NCBI GenBank assembly: GCA_023078555.1
Contig: CM041202.1
Span: 5,070,522 to 5,134,521, forward strand
Direction of reading: 5' to 3'
DNA: 64,000 bases
From: Ulva prolifera
Lineage: Eukaryota > Chlorophyta > Ulvophyceae > Ulvales > Ulvaceae
Positions within the stretch are counted from its first letter, which is position 1; each line of letters opens with the position of its first letter. A program made the translations under genes and the position numbers. The notes beneath the pieces are model-generated. The model was given only the letters and a program-made list of their open reading frames with translations. It ran no database searches and was not told the origin of the DNA. Shown here one piece after another: positions 1 through 11,087 of the stretch.

Positions 1-1
1 G

Positions 2-793
2 CTGCTGCCCCTGCCGCTGACACGCCTCCGCCTCTCCGGCTCGCCGCCGGCCCAGGAGGTGGTGAGTCAGCTCGGCACCCTGACAGGCCTCCTGCACCTC
101 GAGTGGGCGCTGGCGCCACAGAGTCTGTGGTGCGAGACGGATGTTGGCAGAGGTGATGGCGCCACGGCGGCTATGTTGCGCAACTGCACGCGTCTCACAG
201 CGCTCACGCTGCCCGCCTCCCGGCTGCCGCCGCACCCCGCCGGCATGTCTGCAGCGCTAGCGGCGCTGCCACAGCTGCAGCACCTCGAGCTACACATACA
301 CAGGGGAGCAGGCGACCCCACGCTGCAAGCAGGGGCACCCCCGGCTGAGGAACCATTGGCACTGCCGGGGCTGCGGTGTCTGACGGTGGTCTTTGCCGAC
401 GCGAGCGACGCGGTGCACCAGCTTGCCACCCTGTGCTGGGACCTGCTGGGCCTGACACGCCTGCACATCAAAGCCCCGGACGAGGCTCCTGCTTCGTGTG
501 GCCTCCGGACCCTGCGCCGTGCCAGCTTGAGTGCGGACGACGTACCCTCCAGGCACTGTGCCAGCTCACTGTGCTGTAGCGTGGAGCCGCTGCTGCGCCG
601 CGTGCCTCTACTGCAGGACCTCGTGCTCCCGCCCGGCACGCTCGCGACGGCCGCTGACGTTCATGCGCTCGGGCCGGCGCTGCAGCGGCTGACACGGCTG
701 GAGCGGCTGGTGGCGTGTGGTCACCCCGGGCTCGTGGCGGACGCGCTGCTGCCACATGTACGCCACCTTCCGCTCGGCTGGGGCGTCTGGTGA
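2..793 (+). CDS. Leucine-rich-repeat protein, 3' part only
   Basis: The frame is open from the window edge and ends at TGA 791-793, so only the last ~263 residues are seen and the true start lies upstream. The protein is rich in spaced leucines in LRR-like blocks such as LTALTLPASRLPPHP, LPQLQHLELHIH, LTRLHIK and LTRLERL, each about 24-35 residues apart. No kinase, membrane segment or other domain is visible. LRR blocks of this kind usually form a curved surface for protein binding; the partner is unknown. The gene converges on the minus-strand ankyrin gene at 2260-2913. A TGTAA signal follows 267 nt after the stop. The LRR class is fairly sure; cellular location and role cannot be read. Confidence 0.65.
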   Translation: MLPLPLTRLRLSGSPPAQEVVSQLGTLTGLLHLEWALAPQSLWCETDVGRGDGATAAMLRNCTRLTALTLPASRLPPHPAGMSAALAALPQLQHLELHIHRGAGDPTLQAGAPPAEEPLALPGLRCLTVVFADASDAVHQLATLCWDLLGLTRLHIKAPDEAPASCGLRTLRRASLSADDVPSRHCASSLCCSVEPLLRRVPLLQDLVLPPGTLATAADVHALGPALQRLTRLERLVACGHPGLVADALLPHVRHLPLGWGVW

Positions 794-1995
794 GCCGCGC
801 CGGGATGAGGCGGCCGGTGCATGACGCCCGTCTGTCATCTGCAGTAGAGCCAGATAGGCTGGTCGGGCCAGTGGGTGGGTTAGCCCCTGGCCACTGACCT
901 ATCGCGCCCAGACTGCATCAGCAATCCAACAGGCGGAGCGGCCCACGGCGGTCTGGCGCAGTGGGTGTGCACGGCATGATTTCTTCATATTGTCCCAGTC
1001 GTGGTCCCGTTCATGGTGGCGAGAATTGTGCGCTGGAGTGGCGTTTGTATGGATGCCAGTGTAACATAACAGCCCATCAGTGGGGCCATGCAATGCATTG
1101 GACACTTCTTGCCAATGAAATAACATGTGCTTCAACACACATTTTTTAGCCTTGCCTGACGCCACTGCATCACAGCTGCGGCGGGAGCATGCTTCAGCCG
1201 ACAAAGTTCGAGCGCAGCAGAGAGGCAGGTAGAGTTGCAAAAATCCCAAGCGCCTGGACGCAGGCACAAGCTCCATCAGACAGTCAGGGCGGCTAGGCTT
1301 CGATGCAGTTTTCGCCACGGGGGCACGTGGCAGCCAGGCACTTTCCTTCGCAGCAGAGGGTATGAGTACGGCAAGCTACGATACAAGCGTCTCTCACAAA
1401 CCAACTTCCACACACACCCTCACATCCTCACACACGCGCGCACATTGCCCTGTTCCGGTAAGACATGAAGCGACACAACATTGTACAGTACAATACTGTC
1501 CAGCAAAGTCGCAGTCAAGTCAATGTGAAGCGTTTCATGCCCCAGGTCTTGCACGGCAATTTTCAGCCCACACTCGGCATGCCTGAGCGACGCTGATTGA
1601 ACTTCTCACGTGTCAAACACACGACCTGGGCCCCGTGTAAGCGAACAGCGGGTGAGCGGGTTGCAAGCACGCGCCTTCAGCTAGCAGCCCTGAGGGTAGA
1701 GAGGGCGGAGGGCATCCGCAGGCCTCCATGAGTGGGTCATGCGCTGGGGCATGCAGCGTGCATGTAGGTGCACAGCAGCTCAATGCCATGTGAAGCCATG
1801 CAGCGCACACAGGACAGTACCCCGTGGAGAACCTCGGCGCAAACGTGCATTCTTACGATATGCTCACACACGAAACTCATGTCACAGCCGAGAAGCGGCC
1901 GCGCCACCTGCTGCCGCATTTAGAAAGCAACACAGTTGAACACCAGCCAGGGTGCGTCCGGAATGCATGGACAGGGGCATCATCCTCCCCACAAG
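794..1995. other. Intergenic region between convergent genes
   Basis: Apart from the likely 3' UTR of the LRR gene, nothing coding is supported. Short open frames on both strands (for example 899-1318 minus) show no domain or compositional sign of coding. Confidence 0.5.
1060..1064 (+). terminator. TGTAA poly(A) signal of the LRR gene
   Basis: TGTAA, the chlorophyte polyadenylation motif, lies 267 nt after the LRR stop codon. A 5-mer occurs often by chance, so the support is its position only. Confidence 0.4.
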
Positions 1996-2000
1996 TTACA
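1996..2000 (-). terminator. TGTAA poly(A) signal of the minus-strand ankyrin gene
   Basis: TTACA on the plus strand reads TGTAA on the minus strand, 260 nt beyond the stop at 2260. This spacing is close to that in the TM-ANK array, which supports transcription on the minus strand. Confidence 0.45.
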
Positions 2001-2259
2001 TCTGCCGCAGCTGCCGCTGCCTCCAGCACCCAGCCTGGGCTGTGCGTCGCCATCATCGCACACAACTCCTCGACGCAGGCAGATTGCAGAGCAGCAGGAA
2101 AGTCCTTGAGACTGCCGCCCCAGAGCTGGCCCGAGATGCCGCGCTGTCGTGCCCACGCACAGCAACAATGGGATTCATTATTTGGGTGCAATCTTGCAAT
2201 CACAGCGCCACCGACCTTGAACAAGAGCGGTGACACGAGGGTGCGCAGCGCCGGCGCCG

Positions 2260-2913
2260 TCAGCGGCGCGCCCTGAGGTCAATCATCACGCGCAGCCGCT
2301 GCAGGCCCTCCCGCAGCTGCGGCTGCGCCGCCACATCCTCCGCCCGCCTGCCCAGGCTGTCCACAACCTCCAGCGCCCCGCCGGCCCCGGTGGACGCCGC
2401 GCCAATGTGGGCCAGCAGCGCCCTGACGCGCTCGGCGGTCTCAAACGGCGGCGGCTGTTCGGCGAGGGTGTGGAGGGCGGTCGCGCCGGTGCCGTGCTGC
2501 GCCTGCGCGACGCACGCGCCGCGCGCGAGCAGCAGGCGCAGCACGGCAGCGAGGTCGCGGTCCAGAAACGCAGACAGCGTGTGCACGCCGGCCGCGGCGA
2601 GGAGGAGGGTGGTGGTGCCGCCGGGGGGTACGTAGTCGACCGGCATGCGGTGGCGCCGCAGCAGGAGCAGCAGGTGCCCCGGGTAGCCGACCTCTGCCGC
2701 GCGCCACATGTCATCCACGGCCGCGTGCCAGGCGGCCTGCTCTGCGGGCGTGGGCTGCGCCATGACGAGCGCGGTCTCGGCGATCGCGGTCTTGGTCAGA
2801 GGGAAGCTTGCAAGTCCGGCTGGCGATGGGGATGTGGGGCACGAGGTGCAGTCGACGGGGAGGGGCGTGGTGGGGGGGGAGTCAGCGAAAGCGCCATGGA
2901 AGTCGTTCCACAT
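2260..2913 (-). CDS. Ankyrin-type protein, diverged single-copy relative of the TM-ANK array
   Basis: A 217-residue frame, or the last exon of a longer gene. After ~60 residues of Pro/Ser/Thr-rich sequence it aligns block by block with the second exon of the array genes: DDMWRAAEVGYPGHLLLLLRRH matches the array's LWEAACAGDAATVRTLLRRH, TTLLLAAAGVHTL matches STLLLDVAAVQTL, ATALHTLAEQP matches TPMHVLAAQP, and SLGRRAEDVAAQPQLREGL matches NARGLLPEEVA-ARPDLREL. These are about four degenerate ankyrin repeats. The chosen ATG directly follows a CAG that is a possible 3' splice site, so an upstream exon, perhaps the membrane-anchor exon, may exist but was not found. GC is very high, as in the array exons. 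It lies in opposite orientation to the array and is probably the closest thing here to an outgroup. Confidence 0.65.
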   Translation of the reverse strand: MWNDFHGAFADSPPTTPLPVDCTSCPTSPSPAGLASFPLTKTAIAETALVMAQPTPAEQAAWHAAVDDMWRAAEVGYPGHLLLLLRRHRMPVDYVPPGGTTTLLLAAAGVHTLSAFLDRDLAAVLRLLLARGACVAQAQHGTGATALHTLAEQPPPFETAERVRALLAHIGAASTGAGGALEVVDSLGRRAEDVAAQPQLREGLQRLRVMIDLRARR

Positions 2914-3070
2914 CTGCAGTGCGTCGAGTGCGATGGTGGGGTACGCAACGGGTCATGGCGTGCGCCAGGCGCAAGATGTGAACCCACGAGCAAGACCGGG
3001 TTGCTCTCCCAATCCTCCGTGCAGCTCTCGCACGGATCGAGCCTTAGATGCAGGTGGTGGCGATTTGTCA

Positions 3071-3113
3071 CACTTCGATGTCGGGGATGTTGGGAATCAC
3101 CGACATCGAAGTG
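3071..3113. repeat. Perfect 14-bp inverted repeat (hairpin)
   Basis: The arms CACTTCGATGTCGG (3071-3084) and CCGACATCGAAGTG (3100-3113) are exact reverse complements separated by 15 nt. The hairpin sits about 160 bp upstream of the minus-strand ankyrin ORF. Confidence 0.85.
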
Positions 3114-6100
3114 CGAGTGCATGGAGAAGGCACGTGCGCTAGGCTTCTCGCACAAGCAGCAAGGAGTTCATCAGCAGCACAGTTTAAATGGGATGTAGCC
3201 ACAGGAAGCCCATGTTCATGCCTTAACAAGAGCGTACCATGAGCTGGCGCTCACGGCGCCTGGCTGTCAACGATCTGATGGCCACAAAGCCCATTATGGT
3301 CGCGCAAAGTGATAAGCACACTGCATTGACGTATGCCATCATGGCTGCTTGTGATGTTCGCTCCGTAACGCCCACTCAGCTGCTTGCTGGGCACCGTATC
3401 CTGCAGCTGGCTGGAGCAGTTTATTTTTTAGGACTAGTGAACAGCTGCGGACAGGACGCCACGCACATGTACTGAACAGCAGAATCAATCCCAAGCTGTC
3501 ACTTGCAGCATTCAGTAGCCTCTCTGTGCAGCCACGGCAGGCTCGACACCCCCGACAGATGTGTGTAAATGTTGAGCGCGTTGGCGACAATTGCGTCCGA
3601 GCCCAAACGAATGGCACCTTGGCAATGGCTGTCATGTTGCGCCACAGACCAAATAAAAATAGATGATTCAGATCATCTCGGCTGCACACGCGATACAGTA
3701 GAAGAGCATTTGCCATCCTAGGCCCGTGCCCAGGTGCAGTTCAGGCGCTACATCCTGCCTTACCATGTTGGGCTTAGCGAAGGCAGCAGAGTGCGAGCAA
3801 AGATATATGGCAATGCAAATGATGGGCGACAAAGCTACATTGCGCAGCAACTGTAAGATGTTGATCACTCGATCACTTGAGAGAATGCGACGCTTCACAG
3901 CGCTCACCCTTACTCGATCCCCATCAGCCATAAAGCTACATACTTGATCAGAGAATGAACATGTGTAATGTGACCTGAGCTTCCTTTCTACGTGGTGGGC
4001 TGCGTGAAGCAGGCAAGAACCAAGGATCGGGAGCAAGCGGCGTACCAAATAGTTTGAGTCCAGCGGATTATTAACCTGGTTGCCTTCAGAATAGTAAGTG
4101 TGAGCATATTCGACCATAGTTGATAACTGACGCGATGCGGTGCACAAACTGGGCATGCTCACCAGTCCGGATCGCTTCTGGCACAACTGTCCAGTTCAGC
4201 CGCGCGGAGCTGTAGACAGAAGATATGCACATTACGAGAGCACAACAGCTCCTACATCCGGAGTAGCTACTTATAGCACGTCCACATGACGCATGCCCAG
4301 GCCGCTCTGCCATTTTTTGGCAGGTGCGTGGCAGTGGCCGTGCTTAAGGACGCCATCTACCACAAGCAGTCTCCAGCAACAGCTTACAGTGTCGTAGATA
4401 TGGCAAATGCAACATGGCCGCCAGCCTGCTAATCTCAACGACAGGCGCAGATCAGTGCCAGTGTAATGGCCGAGATGGACAAGCATCACTCTGTAATTTT
4501 TAAATGGTGCCGTCCGTTACTGACCCGATGCATCGGCACCTCGTGATCGACCACGCCTTTGGCAAGGATGTCATGTATTGGGGTGCTTGTCCTCACGGAG
4601 CGGAGGTCTAGTGCTGTGGAACCGATGGCCCCCGCTGTCTCAGAAACAAGTGTCAAGGCGAGCGGATACGTGTTGGCAGACAATGAAAGCCGAAAGCAGT
4701 AGCAATGCGACGAGCTTTGCATGAAACATGCAGTTTGTGCAGCATAGGACGACGTCTGTTACTCGCGGACCCCTTGGCACTGTGTGATTTTGTATGCCCA
4801 ACGTGCGTGTGCAGTTGTCCAGCTGAACCCGGCGTCGTGCAAACGGAACATCCACGATGCAATATGACAGACGACTGTGTGCATTGAGTCAACTCACTGA
4901 TACATATTGGATCTGAGATGAACCTCACTGACATGCTATCGTGGGCAGCGCGTTTCGCTCACAAGCGGCCTCATGAACACTGAGTTCAACAATCGTCTGA
5001 AATTGTTTGCAGTGCCAGGAGACGTATTTGCTATTACTTTCAGGCTGGCACCTGTGAAACGTGAATGTGGAGACCTGTGGAGACGCGAACGCGACCTGGT
5101 TGCTTTGCCAACAAGCGTCGGATTGCTCGTCTTTCGACGCGGCCCGCATTACGATGGCATCAGTTTGTGAAGCAGATGTTTGCTCGCTTGAGCACCTGTT
5201 CATGTGATACATACTGAATTGCTAAAAGCCTTCTGTTCATTGAGATGCACGTTCGACCATCCAGGATGCAGGCCCGCTTCAACGTGTCACATCGAGGCCG
5301 CATTCGTAAGGCAGTTTGCATTACACTGCATTGTCACCTGCTTGCTAATTGCGCGCTGCAAGCACTGAGTAGCAAGCGCCGATGGAGACGAAACAACACA
5401 GTGCTGGCATGGCCAGCACTCCGCCAGGTGCGAGTCTCCGAAACCTTCAAGTACATCCATACAGAAACGCAATTGACAGCTTCAGTGAGATTCATCTTAT
5501 TTTGGCAGCAGCGTCGCCTGGAATCACAGGAAGCAGTACTCAGCGTATTTCATTAACAAAGCTCAGGCGCATTCTTCGACGGCTCTTCAGAGAGCTGCAG
5601 ATACCGCATTTGCGCAAGTGTGCTCTTCTCCCAAATCACCTTCCGGCTGGCTTGCGCGAACTTTAAAGCCCCGGATAACAATCTCGCCAACGTTCATGCA
5701 GCAACGAAGTAAATTGCAGGAGGCCTGCGAATTGAGCAGACACTGTCTGCTAGAAATCGCTTGGTTGAGCAGTGATCATGTCGTGTCGTCAGCTAACTTG
5801 CGCTCAACTTCATGCTGCGAAGCGCTTCACCATGCGAAACATTTGAATCAGGCCTACGGGCCCAAAAATGTCTGTATGCAATGTCTATTCACACTGCATT
5901 TGTCCGCGCTTCTCATCCGACCTGGTCACGGGGATCGTGCGTGCTGATGTTCGATGTTGCATATGTCGTCCTGTACATAGCCCAAGAGCATGGAGCAGTA
6001 GCTTGGATGAGACCCAAATCTGATACTTTGTACCTCCCCACGCTCAGGATGCAATCAGCTGATTTTGCTGGGAGCCCCAGTGTTGGACCTCTAACAAGCG

Positions 6101-6229
6101 TGCACTAACACCGGTGTACTTGGGCCCCAATTCCTGCTTTGCTTCATGCGTCGTCATCATCATCATTGCGCCTGTTCTCGAACGCATTGCAGCTGTCACC
6201 ATTGCTTGCAACTACTCAAGGATGTGCAG
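3114..6229. other. Upstream flank of array unit 1
   Basis: No gene is supported. From about 4.2 kb on, the sequence recurs in diverged form upstream of the other TM-ANK copies (for example 32.3-34.1 and 39.6-41.5 kb). It includes the hairpin at 5115-5140, an inverted repeat around GTAATGCA, and the phrase TTTCATTAACAAAGC about 700 bp before the first coding exon. It probably holds the promoter and an unseen 5' UTR exon. Confidence 0.5.
5115..5140 (+). promoter_or_regulatory. Conserved upstream hairpin, unit 1
   Basis: The arms GCGTCG and CGACGC flank a 14-nt loop containing ATTGCTCGTCTT; the next pair can form G-T (G-U in RNA). The block and its downstream GCGGCCCGCATTACGATGGC recur 1.0-1.4 kb before the anchor exon of nearly every copy. 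Confidence 0.55.
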
Positions 6230-6261
6230 GACACTGGCGACAAGGACAAGGGCGGACCAGC

Positions 6262-7424
6262 ATGTTGTCCAAGCTTGTGATCCCAATACTGGCGTCTGCG
6301 GTGGGCGCAGCGGGACTGTTCTTCATGAATAAGCTTATTCGCCGCATTGATCGTGAAGTGGTGCGACTGCCCCACTGCTGAAACGCTGCCATGCAGGGAG
6401 TGAAGGCTCAGCGCAGCACAGGATACAATGGACACGACCACACTTTGCTGTGTGCTTACTGGTGACCATAGGTACATGCCATTCTTGAGGCTCTCGAGGA
6501 TGTGCACGGGTCGAGTGCCACTGTGCAATCCCAACATGCAACACATGCTGTCTGGACTCATCACTTCGTGCGTTGCCAGGTGGTATGATGTGGTGCTCTG
6601 CTATGCAATGGCCCGAAGCCCTGCGATGTGTTTCGCTAATCACTGCTCTTCTGTCTGAATGAGCTGTTCACTCCGCTCTCATGTTGCAGCGATGCATCAT
6701 GTTCATGCTGACAACACCCTCAGCAGCTCTGGGCTTGGTGTCATGCACAGTGTGCTCAATTGCAAGACAAAAGCGCCTTGCGATCAACGGCCACACTAGA
6801 CGATCCACTGGCTCGAGAATGCTGCAGGGGGCTGGATGGCATGTCCACCATGACGACTACGATGGCGAAGAGGACCCCCCGGGCAAAGCGCTTGCGGGCA
6901 GCGGCAGCAGCAGCGGCGGCGACGCGCATATGCCGCCACACGAGGTACAGCTGTGGGAGGCGGCGCGCGCCGGCAAAGCGGCCACCGTCCGCACCCTCCT
7001 CCGCCGCCACCGCCTGCCCGCCAACATGCTGCACCCGGAGACCTCCTCCACGCTCCTCCTCGACATCGCCGCCGTCCGCACTCTCGACAGCGAAGCCGAC
7101 CGCCGCCTAGCGGAAGTCATGGCGGTGCTGGTGCGCCGCGGCGCCTCGGCGCGGCAGCGGGTCTTCCCCGCAAACGACACGCCGATGCACGTTCTCGCGG
7201 CGCAGCCGTGGGACTACCGCATACATCACCGCGTGCTCTTCCTGCTCGACCAGGTTGCGGTGGACGACAGCGACATCTGCTCGCTGGAGCTGCGCAACGC
7301 CCGGGGGCTGCTGCCGGAGGAGGTCGCGAAGGATGCCCGCCCGGACCTGCGCGCGTTGCTGGACATCTCGCGCAGGGCGGTCCTGGAGACCACGGTGGCG
7401 CAGCGCGGCGATGCCGCGCCCTGA
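6262..7424 (+). CDS. TM-ANK 1: membrane-anchored ankyrin protein (type I)
   Basis: Two coding exons, 6262-6360 and 6828-7424, give 231 residues. Exon 1 (33 codons) encodes MLSKLVIPILASAVGAAG, a hydrophobic helix, then the basic stretch KLIRRIDREV, a pattern typical of N-terminal signal anchors. The ATG is preceded by a 32-nt leader that starts just after a TGCAG acceptor at 6229, so an upstream non-coding exon is inferred. The intron (467 bp, GTGCGA...GCAG) is phase 0. Exon 2 opens with a His/Asp/Gly/Ser-rich linker, then about four weak ankyrin repeats: EAARAGKAATVRTLLRRH, STLLLDIAAVRTL...LAEVMAVLVRRGAS, TPMHVLAAQP and RNARGLLPEEVA. No catalytic motif is visible. Ankyrin domains bind proteins; the target is unknown. 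The splice model rests on the same phase and sites recurring in eight copies. Confidence 0.75.
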
Positions 7425-7648
7425 CCGCATCTCCGCCGGCACCATGCGCTCGTTGTCGCGCACACCCCGTGAAGCCGCCTGTGCTGACTAGCGGCACACC
7501 GTTTGCCAGACATGACTTTCTGTCGGGTACGGCGGGCGACGAGCTAGTCGTGGTGCCACATGTGTGAATGGCTGTGGTGGCTAGGTTTTATTATGGTGAA
7601 AGTGTATCTAGAAATCTGTGTGTTTGCAGCATGTAGCATCAATGGTTG

Positions 7649-7653
7649 TGTAA
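7649..7653 (+). terminator. TGTAA poly(A) signal, TM-ANK 1
   Basis: TGTAA lies 225 nt after the stop codon. Confidence 0.45.
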
Positions 7654-9812
7654 GTGTGGACAAGCCATCACAGGTACCATGCGCCTATGCTTTGCACGCC
7701 TGGCTGACATCTATGTCTCCACGGACAAGACCAGTGACATTCCTCATTGGCTGTGACAGATGAACGAATGTATGACCAAAGTGAAGTTGTTGAGTCATGG
7801 CAAGCTAGCCAACAGGCTGAAACGGGCACGCACCTAGTGGACTTCGATTGACAGAGCAGATATAAATTTCGTGTTTGCCGTTGCTGAGCAAAGGTCGCAC
7901 GACTGGCTTCCAAGCAACATGATTGACCAACAAGCGTATCGTGCCACGACTGCTCTGTGTGGCTGCGTAGCTGGGCTCAGCAGGCAGTGGTTTGCAAGAC
8001 AACGACCAACACAGGGTCCTCATGTTTCTGCTGACGCTGTCATGCTCTTGTATTGGATTTTGTCAAGGCAGCATGCTAGCGAGGGTGGCATGGTGAATCT
8101 TGTGTATGAGAATGAAACGGACGGCGTTCAGTGCCAGAAATGGCATACATAGGCAGACACGGTGACACACCATGCCGAATTCGAAGCATCGGCCTGCGTT
8201 GAAGTGACAGGCCCCTGCATCTGAAACCGTTGACGTCGTGTGCCTGGGTTTGTACCCTTCATGTCAAATCAGCACGTGGTCCCGGTGATTTTGATTAATC
8301 AAGTTCCGATCAGACACGGCAAAGATCATACATATTTACTCGCTGTTGCAACATCAGGCTATGATAGCCTAGAGCTCACGTAGAGAGACAAAGTCTGCGC
8401 GAAGAAGGCTAATTCCGTGCAACACTGGAGGGCGCCTATTAATATTGATCGGGAAGCTTATGGCATGTATTTCTACATGTCCAAATTACACGTGGCTTTG
8501 TCTAATTGCATCCGGCTGCATGCCAGTGGAGGTACTACTTCATACGAGCATACACATCGAGTGATGTCGCCGAGTCAGAGTGCATGCGAAGCGCGGCTTG
8601 TTCCCACGCGGCCTGCTGAAACACTAGCTTTGAACATCGCTTCCAAAAGCAGTCGAAAGGGAGGTGTTTTGGCTGACTGTGCTGTGTTGCCATAAGTAGA
8701 GATTGGCGGACGCGACCTCGTTGAAAGCCGTTCAAGCGTCGGATTGCTCGTCTTTCGACGCGGCCTGCATTACGATGGCATCAGCTATCAAACAGCTGTC
8801 AGTCTTTTTCGGGACTGTGTTCATGTATGCTATCATGATTGATGCTACTAGCTTTCTGTACAAGAAAATGCTCGTCCGACCCTCCAGGATGCAGGCCGGT
8901 TTCAAGGCATCGAAACAGCGCCGCATTCGTAATGCATCCTACGTGACATGGAATTGCTACCTGCCTATTAGCTGCGCGCTTCGACGACTCAGCACCGAGC
9001 TCTGGAGGACGTGAAGCAGCACAACGCTGGCATAGCTGGCGCTCCGACATTTGCGGTTCCCCACAACTCTAAATGCAATGCATACGAACAGAATCAGAAC
9101 GATCAACTTGACAGCAATTTGCCAGCAGTGCGTCCTGAACCCGCAGGAATCTGGATCCCGTGTATTTCGTTAACAAAGCTCAGTCGCGTTCAGAGCACTG
9201 CAGTCGCCTCTTCAAAAACCATAAGTATGCTCTTTTTTGTTACAATGCCTGGTAATCTTCGTGCGCGTATATCACAGCCCCAGCGTACAATCTCGACAAC
9301 ATACGCGTGACAACGCAGTAGAGCCGAGTCGGCAGGCCAGTTGAGCTTGCAAGACGTGCCTGTACTCGCTTGACAGAACAGTGTCGATGACGGTCCTTCA
9401 TCTGGCCTGGGCCCAAGTTCACGCTGTGAAGCGCTTGGTCATGTGAAGCATACGAGCCAGATCACCTGCCCCATGAGTCATTGAACATGTCCAAGATCCG
9501 GATCCACCCATGCAACGGGCGCCATGTGTTCCGATGCTGTGTTGTCAGTCACCATCCTGTCAACAGCCGAGGAGTAGTAGCATGTAGGAATAGCTTCAAT
9601 GAGGCATACACGTGACACTTTGTACTCCATGCTAGGGCTGACGACAGCTCCTTGTGCTGAGACCTTCGACAAGCATGCGCAGAAACCAGTGCCTGTGAGT
9701 CAGTCCTTGCGACTCAATTCGCTGTTTGTGCTGTTCGCAGCATCTTTGGCTTGGTTGACACCAGCCGCATGGTTGCTCTTTCCAACGCTTCCCACTGTTC
9801 TCAAATATGCAG
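7654..9812. other. Array spacer between copies 1 and 2
   Basis: No gene is supported. Part of it (7.6-8.2 kb) is a diverged copy of 12.9-13.5 kb, and 8.7-9.2 kb matches the upstream block of the other units, hairpin included. Confidence 0.5.
8736..8761 (+). promoter_or_regulatory. Conserved upstream hairpin, unit 2
   Basis: Identical to the unit 1 hairpin over the 26 nt from GCGTCG to CGACGC, about 1.1 kb before the anchor exon. Confidence 0.55.
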
Positions 9813-9843
9813 ACGCTGGTGACAAGGACAAGATCCGGCCAGC

Positions 9844-10945
9844 ATGTTGTCCAAGCTTGTGATCCCGCTACTGGCATCTGCAGTGGGCGCAGCGGGAATG
9901 TTCTTCGTGGACAGGCTTGTTCATCGCCCAGATCATGCAGTGGTGCGACCGCCTGGGCTGCGGCCCTCTGTCAATATGCTTCGGTGAAAAGAGTTGAGGC
10001 TCAGCGTGGCACTAATGAAGCAAGCATGATCACACTACCTTCCCCATGCACTTGTGATTGAACGTTTTGTGTCTCCGCGCTGCATGAGAAACGCACAAGA
10101 CTCGAGTGCCTCTGTGCTTTGCCACTGTGCAACACGCACTGTCCGCGCACGCAGCTTCTTGTATAACATCCTTGAGCAACCTGTGAACTCTCCTACTCGC
10201 AGTGATGTCCATCCACAGCATACTCAGTCTCTGGGCTTGGTGCCGCCCATCGTGTTTTCAGTCCAAACATCAACGCATTGCCATCGACTGCCGTACCAGC
10301 TTCATAGACCCACGTGGGCTGCAGGGGGATGGACGGAATGGCCGCCACAACGGCCACACTGGCCTCGGCAACGACGCCGCCGGCGACAGACAAAGCAGTG
10401 ACGCCCCTACGCACATGTCGCCGCATGAGGCGCAGCTATGGGAGGCGGCCTGCGCCGGCGACGCGGCCACCGTCCGCATCCTCCTTCGCCGCCACCCGGT
10501 GCTCGCCCACATGCTGCGCTCGGAGACCGGCTCCACACTCCTCCTCAAGGTCGCCGCGGTCCAGACCCTGCTCAATGCAGAAGACTTCTGGCTGGCCAAA
10601 GTCATGCAGGAGCTCGTGCGAGGCGGCGCCTCGGTGCTGGTGGCCCCCGCGAACGAAGCGCCGATGCATGTGCTCGCGGAGCAGCCGCTGGACCGCTGCA
10701 TACGCCACCGCGTGGTCTTCCTGCTCGACGAGGCCGCGGTCGACGGCAGCGACGCCTGCTGGCAAGATCTGTGCAACGCCTGGCGGCTGCTGCCGGAGCA
10801 GGCTGCGTTGGCCGCCCGCCTGTACCTGCGCGCTGCTGGTTCACGCACAGCCAACAGGCACACCGTGGTGGCACGGCGCAGGGAGAAGATGTCGGCGCGG
10901 CGCCACCGCTCAGTTCACGCGCTTGGAGCATGTGCTACGGAGTGA
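9844..10945 (+). CDS. TM-ANK 2: membrane-anchored ankyrin protein (type I)
   Basis: Exons 9844-9942 and 10325-10945 give 239 residues. The anchor is MLSKLVIPLLASAVGAAG followed by MFFVDRLVHRPDHAV. The leader carries an in-frame TGA upstream of this ATG, which fixes the start. The 382-bp intron (GTGCGA...GCAG) is phase 0. Exon 2 starts with an Asn/Gly/His-rich linker and then the repeats WEAACAGDAATVRILLRRH, STLLLKVAAVQTL, APMHVLAEQP and AWRLLPEQAALAARLYLRA. The last repeat has NAWRLL where most copies have NARGLL, a variant shared only with copy 3. The tail is basic and diverged. Confidence 0.75.
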
Positions 10946-11082
10946 GCCCGCAGTGTGGGGCTGTTCTCGTCCTCAGCGTGTAGAGCAGATAGGCTACCCG
11001 TGACTTGACCTCGCTTAGGTCGGCTGTGAGGACAGCAGCTTGCGGTGGCATATATGTGTGAGGCGGTGTGGCTGTATGCGTT

Positions 11083-11087
11083 TGTAA
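11083..11087 (+). terminator. TGTAA poly(A) signal, TM-ANK 2
   Basis: TGTAA lies 138 nt after the stop, just past a conserved 3' UTR block (GGTGGCATATATGTGTGAGG) that is also found after other copies, for example near 43030. Confidence 0.5.

Noticed and set aside
899-1318. 139-residue minus-strand frame
   Set aside because: No recognisable domain, not supported by neighbours, and lies where the LRR gene's 3' UTR is expected.
10270-10863. Long antisense frames over the ankyrin exons (also at 6857-7180, 7117-7497, 25289-26137, 29272-29700)
   Set aside because: They follow from the very high GC of the real exons, have Arg/Ser/Ala-rich low-information sequence, and their positions track the plus-strand exons only.
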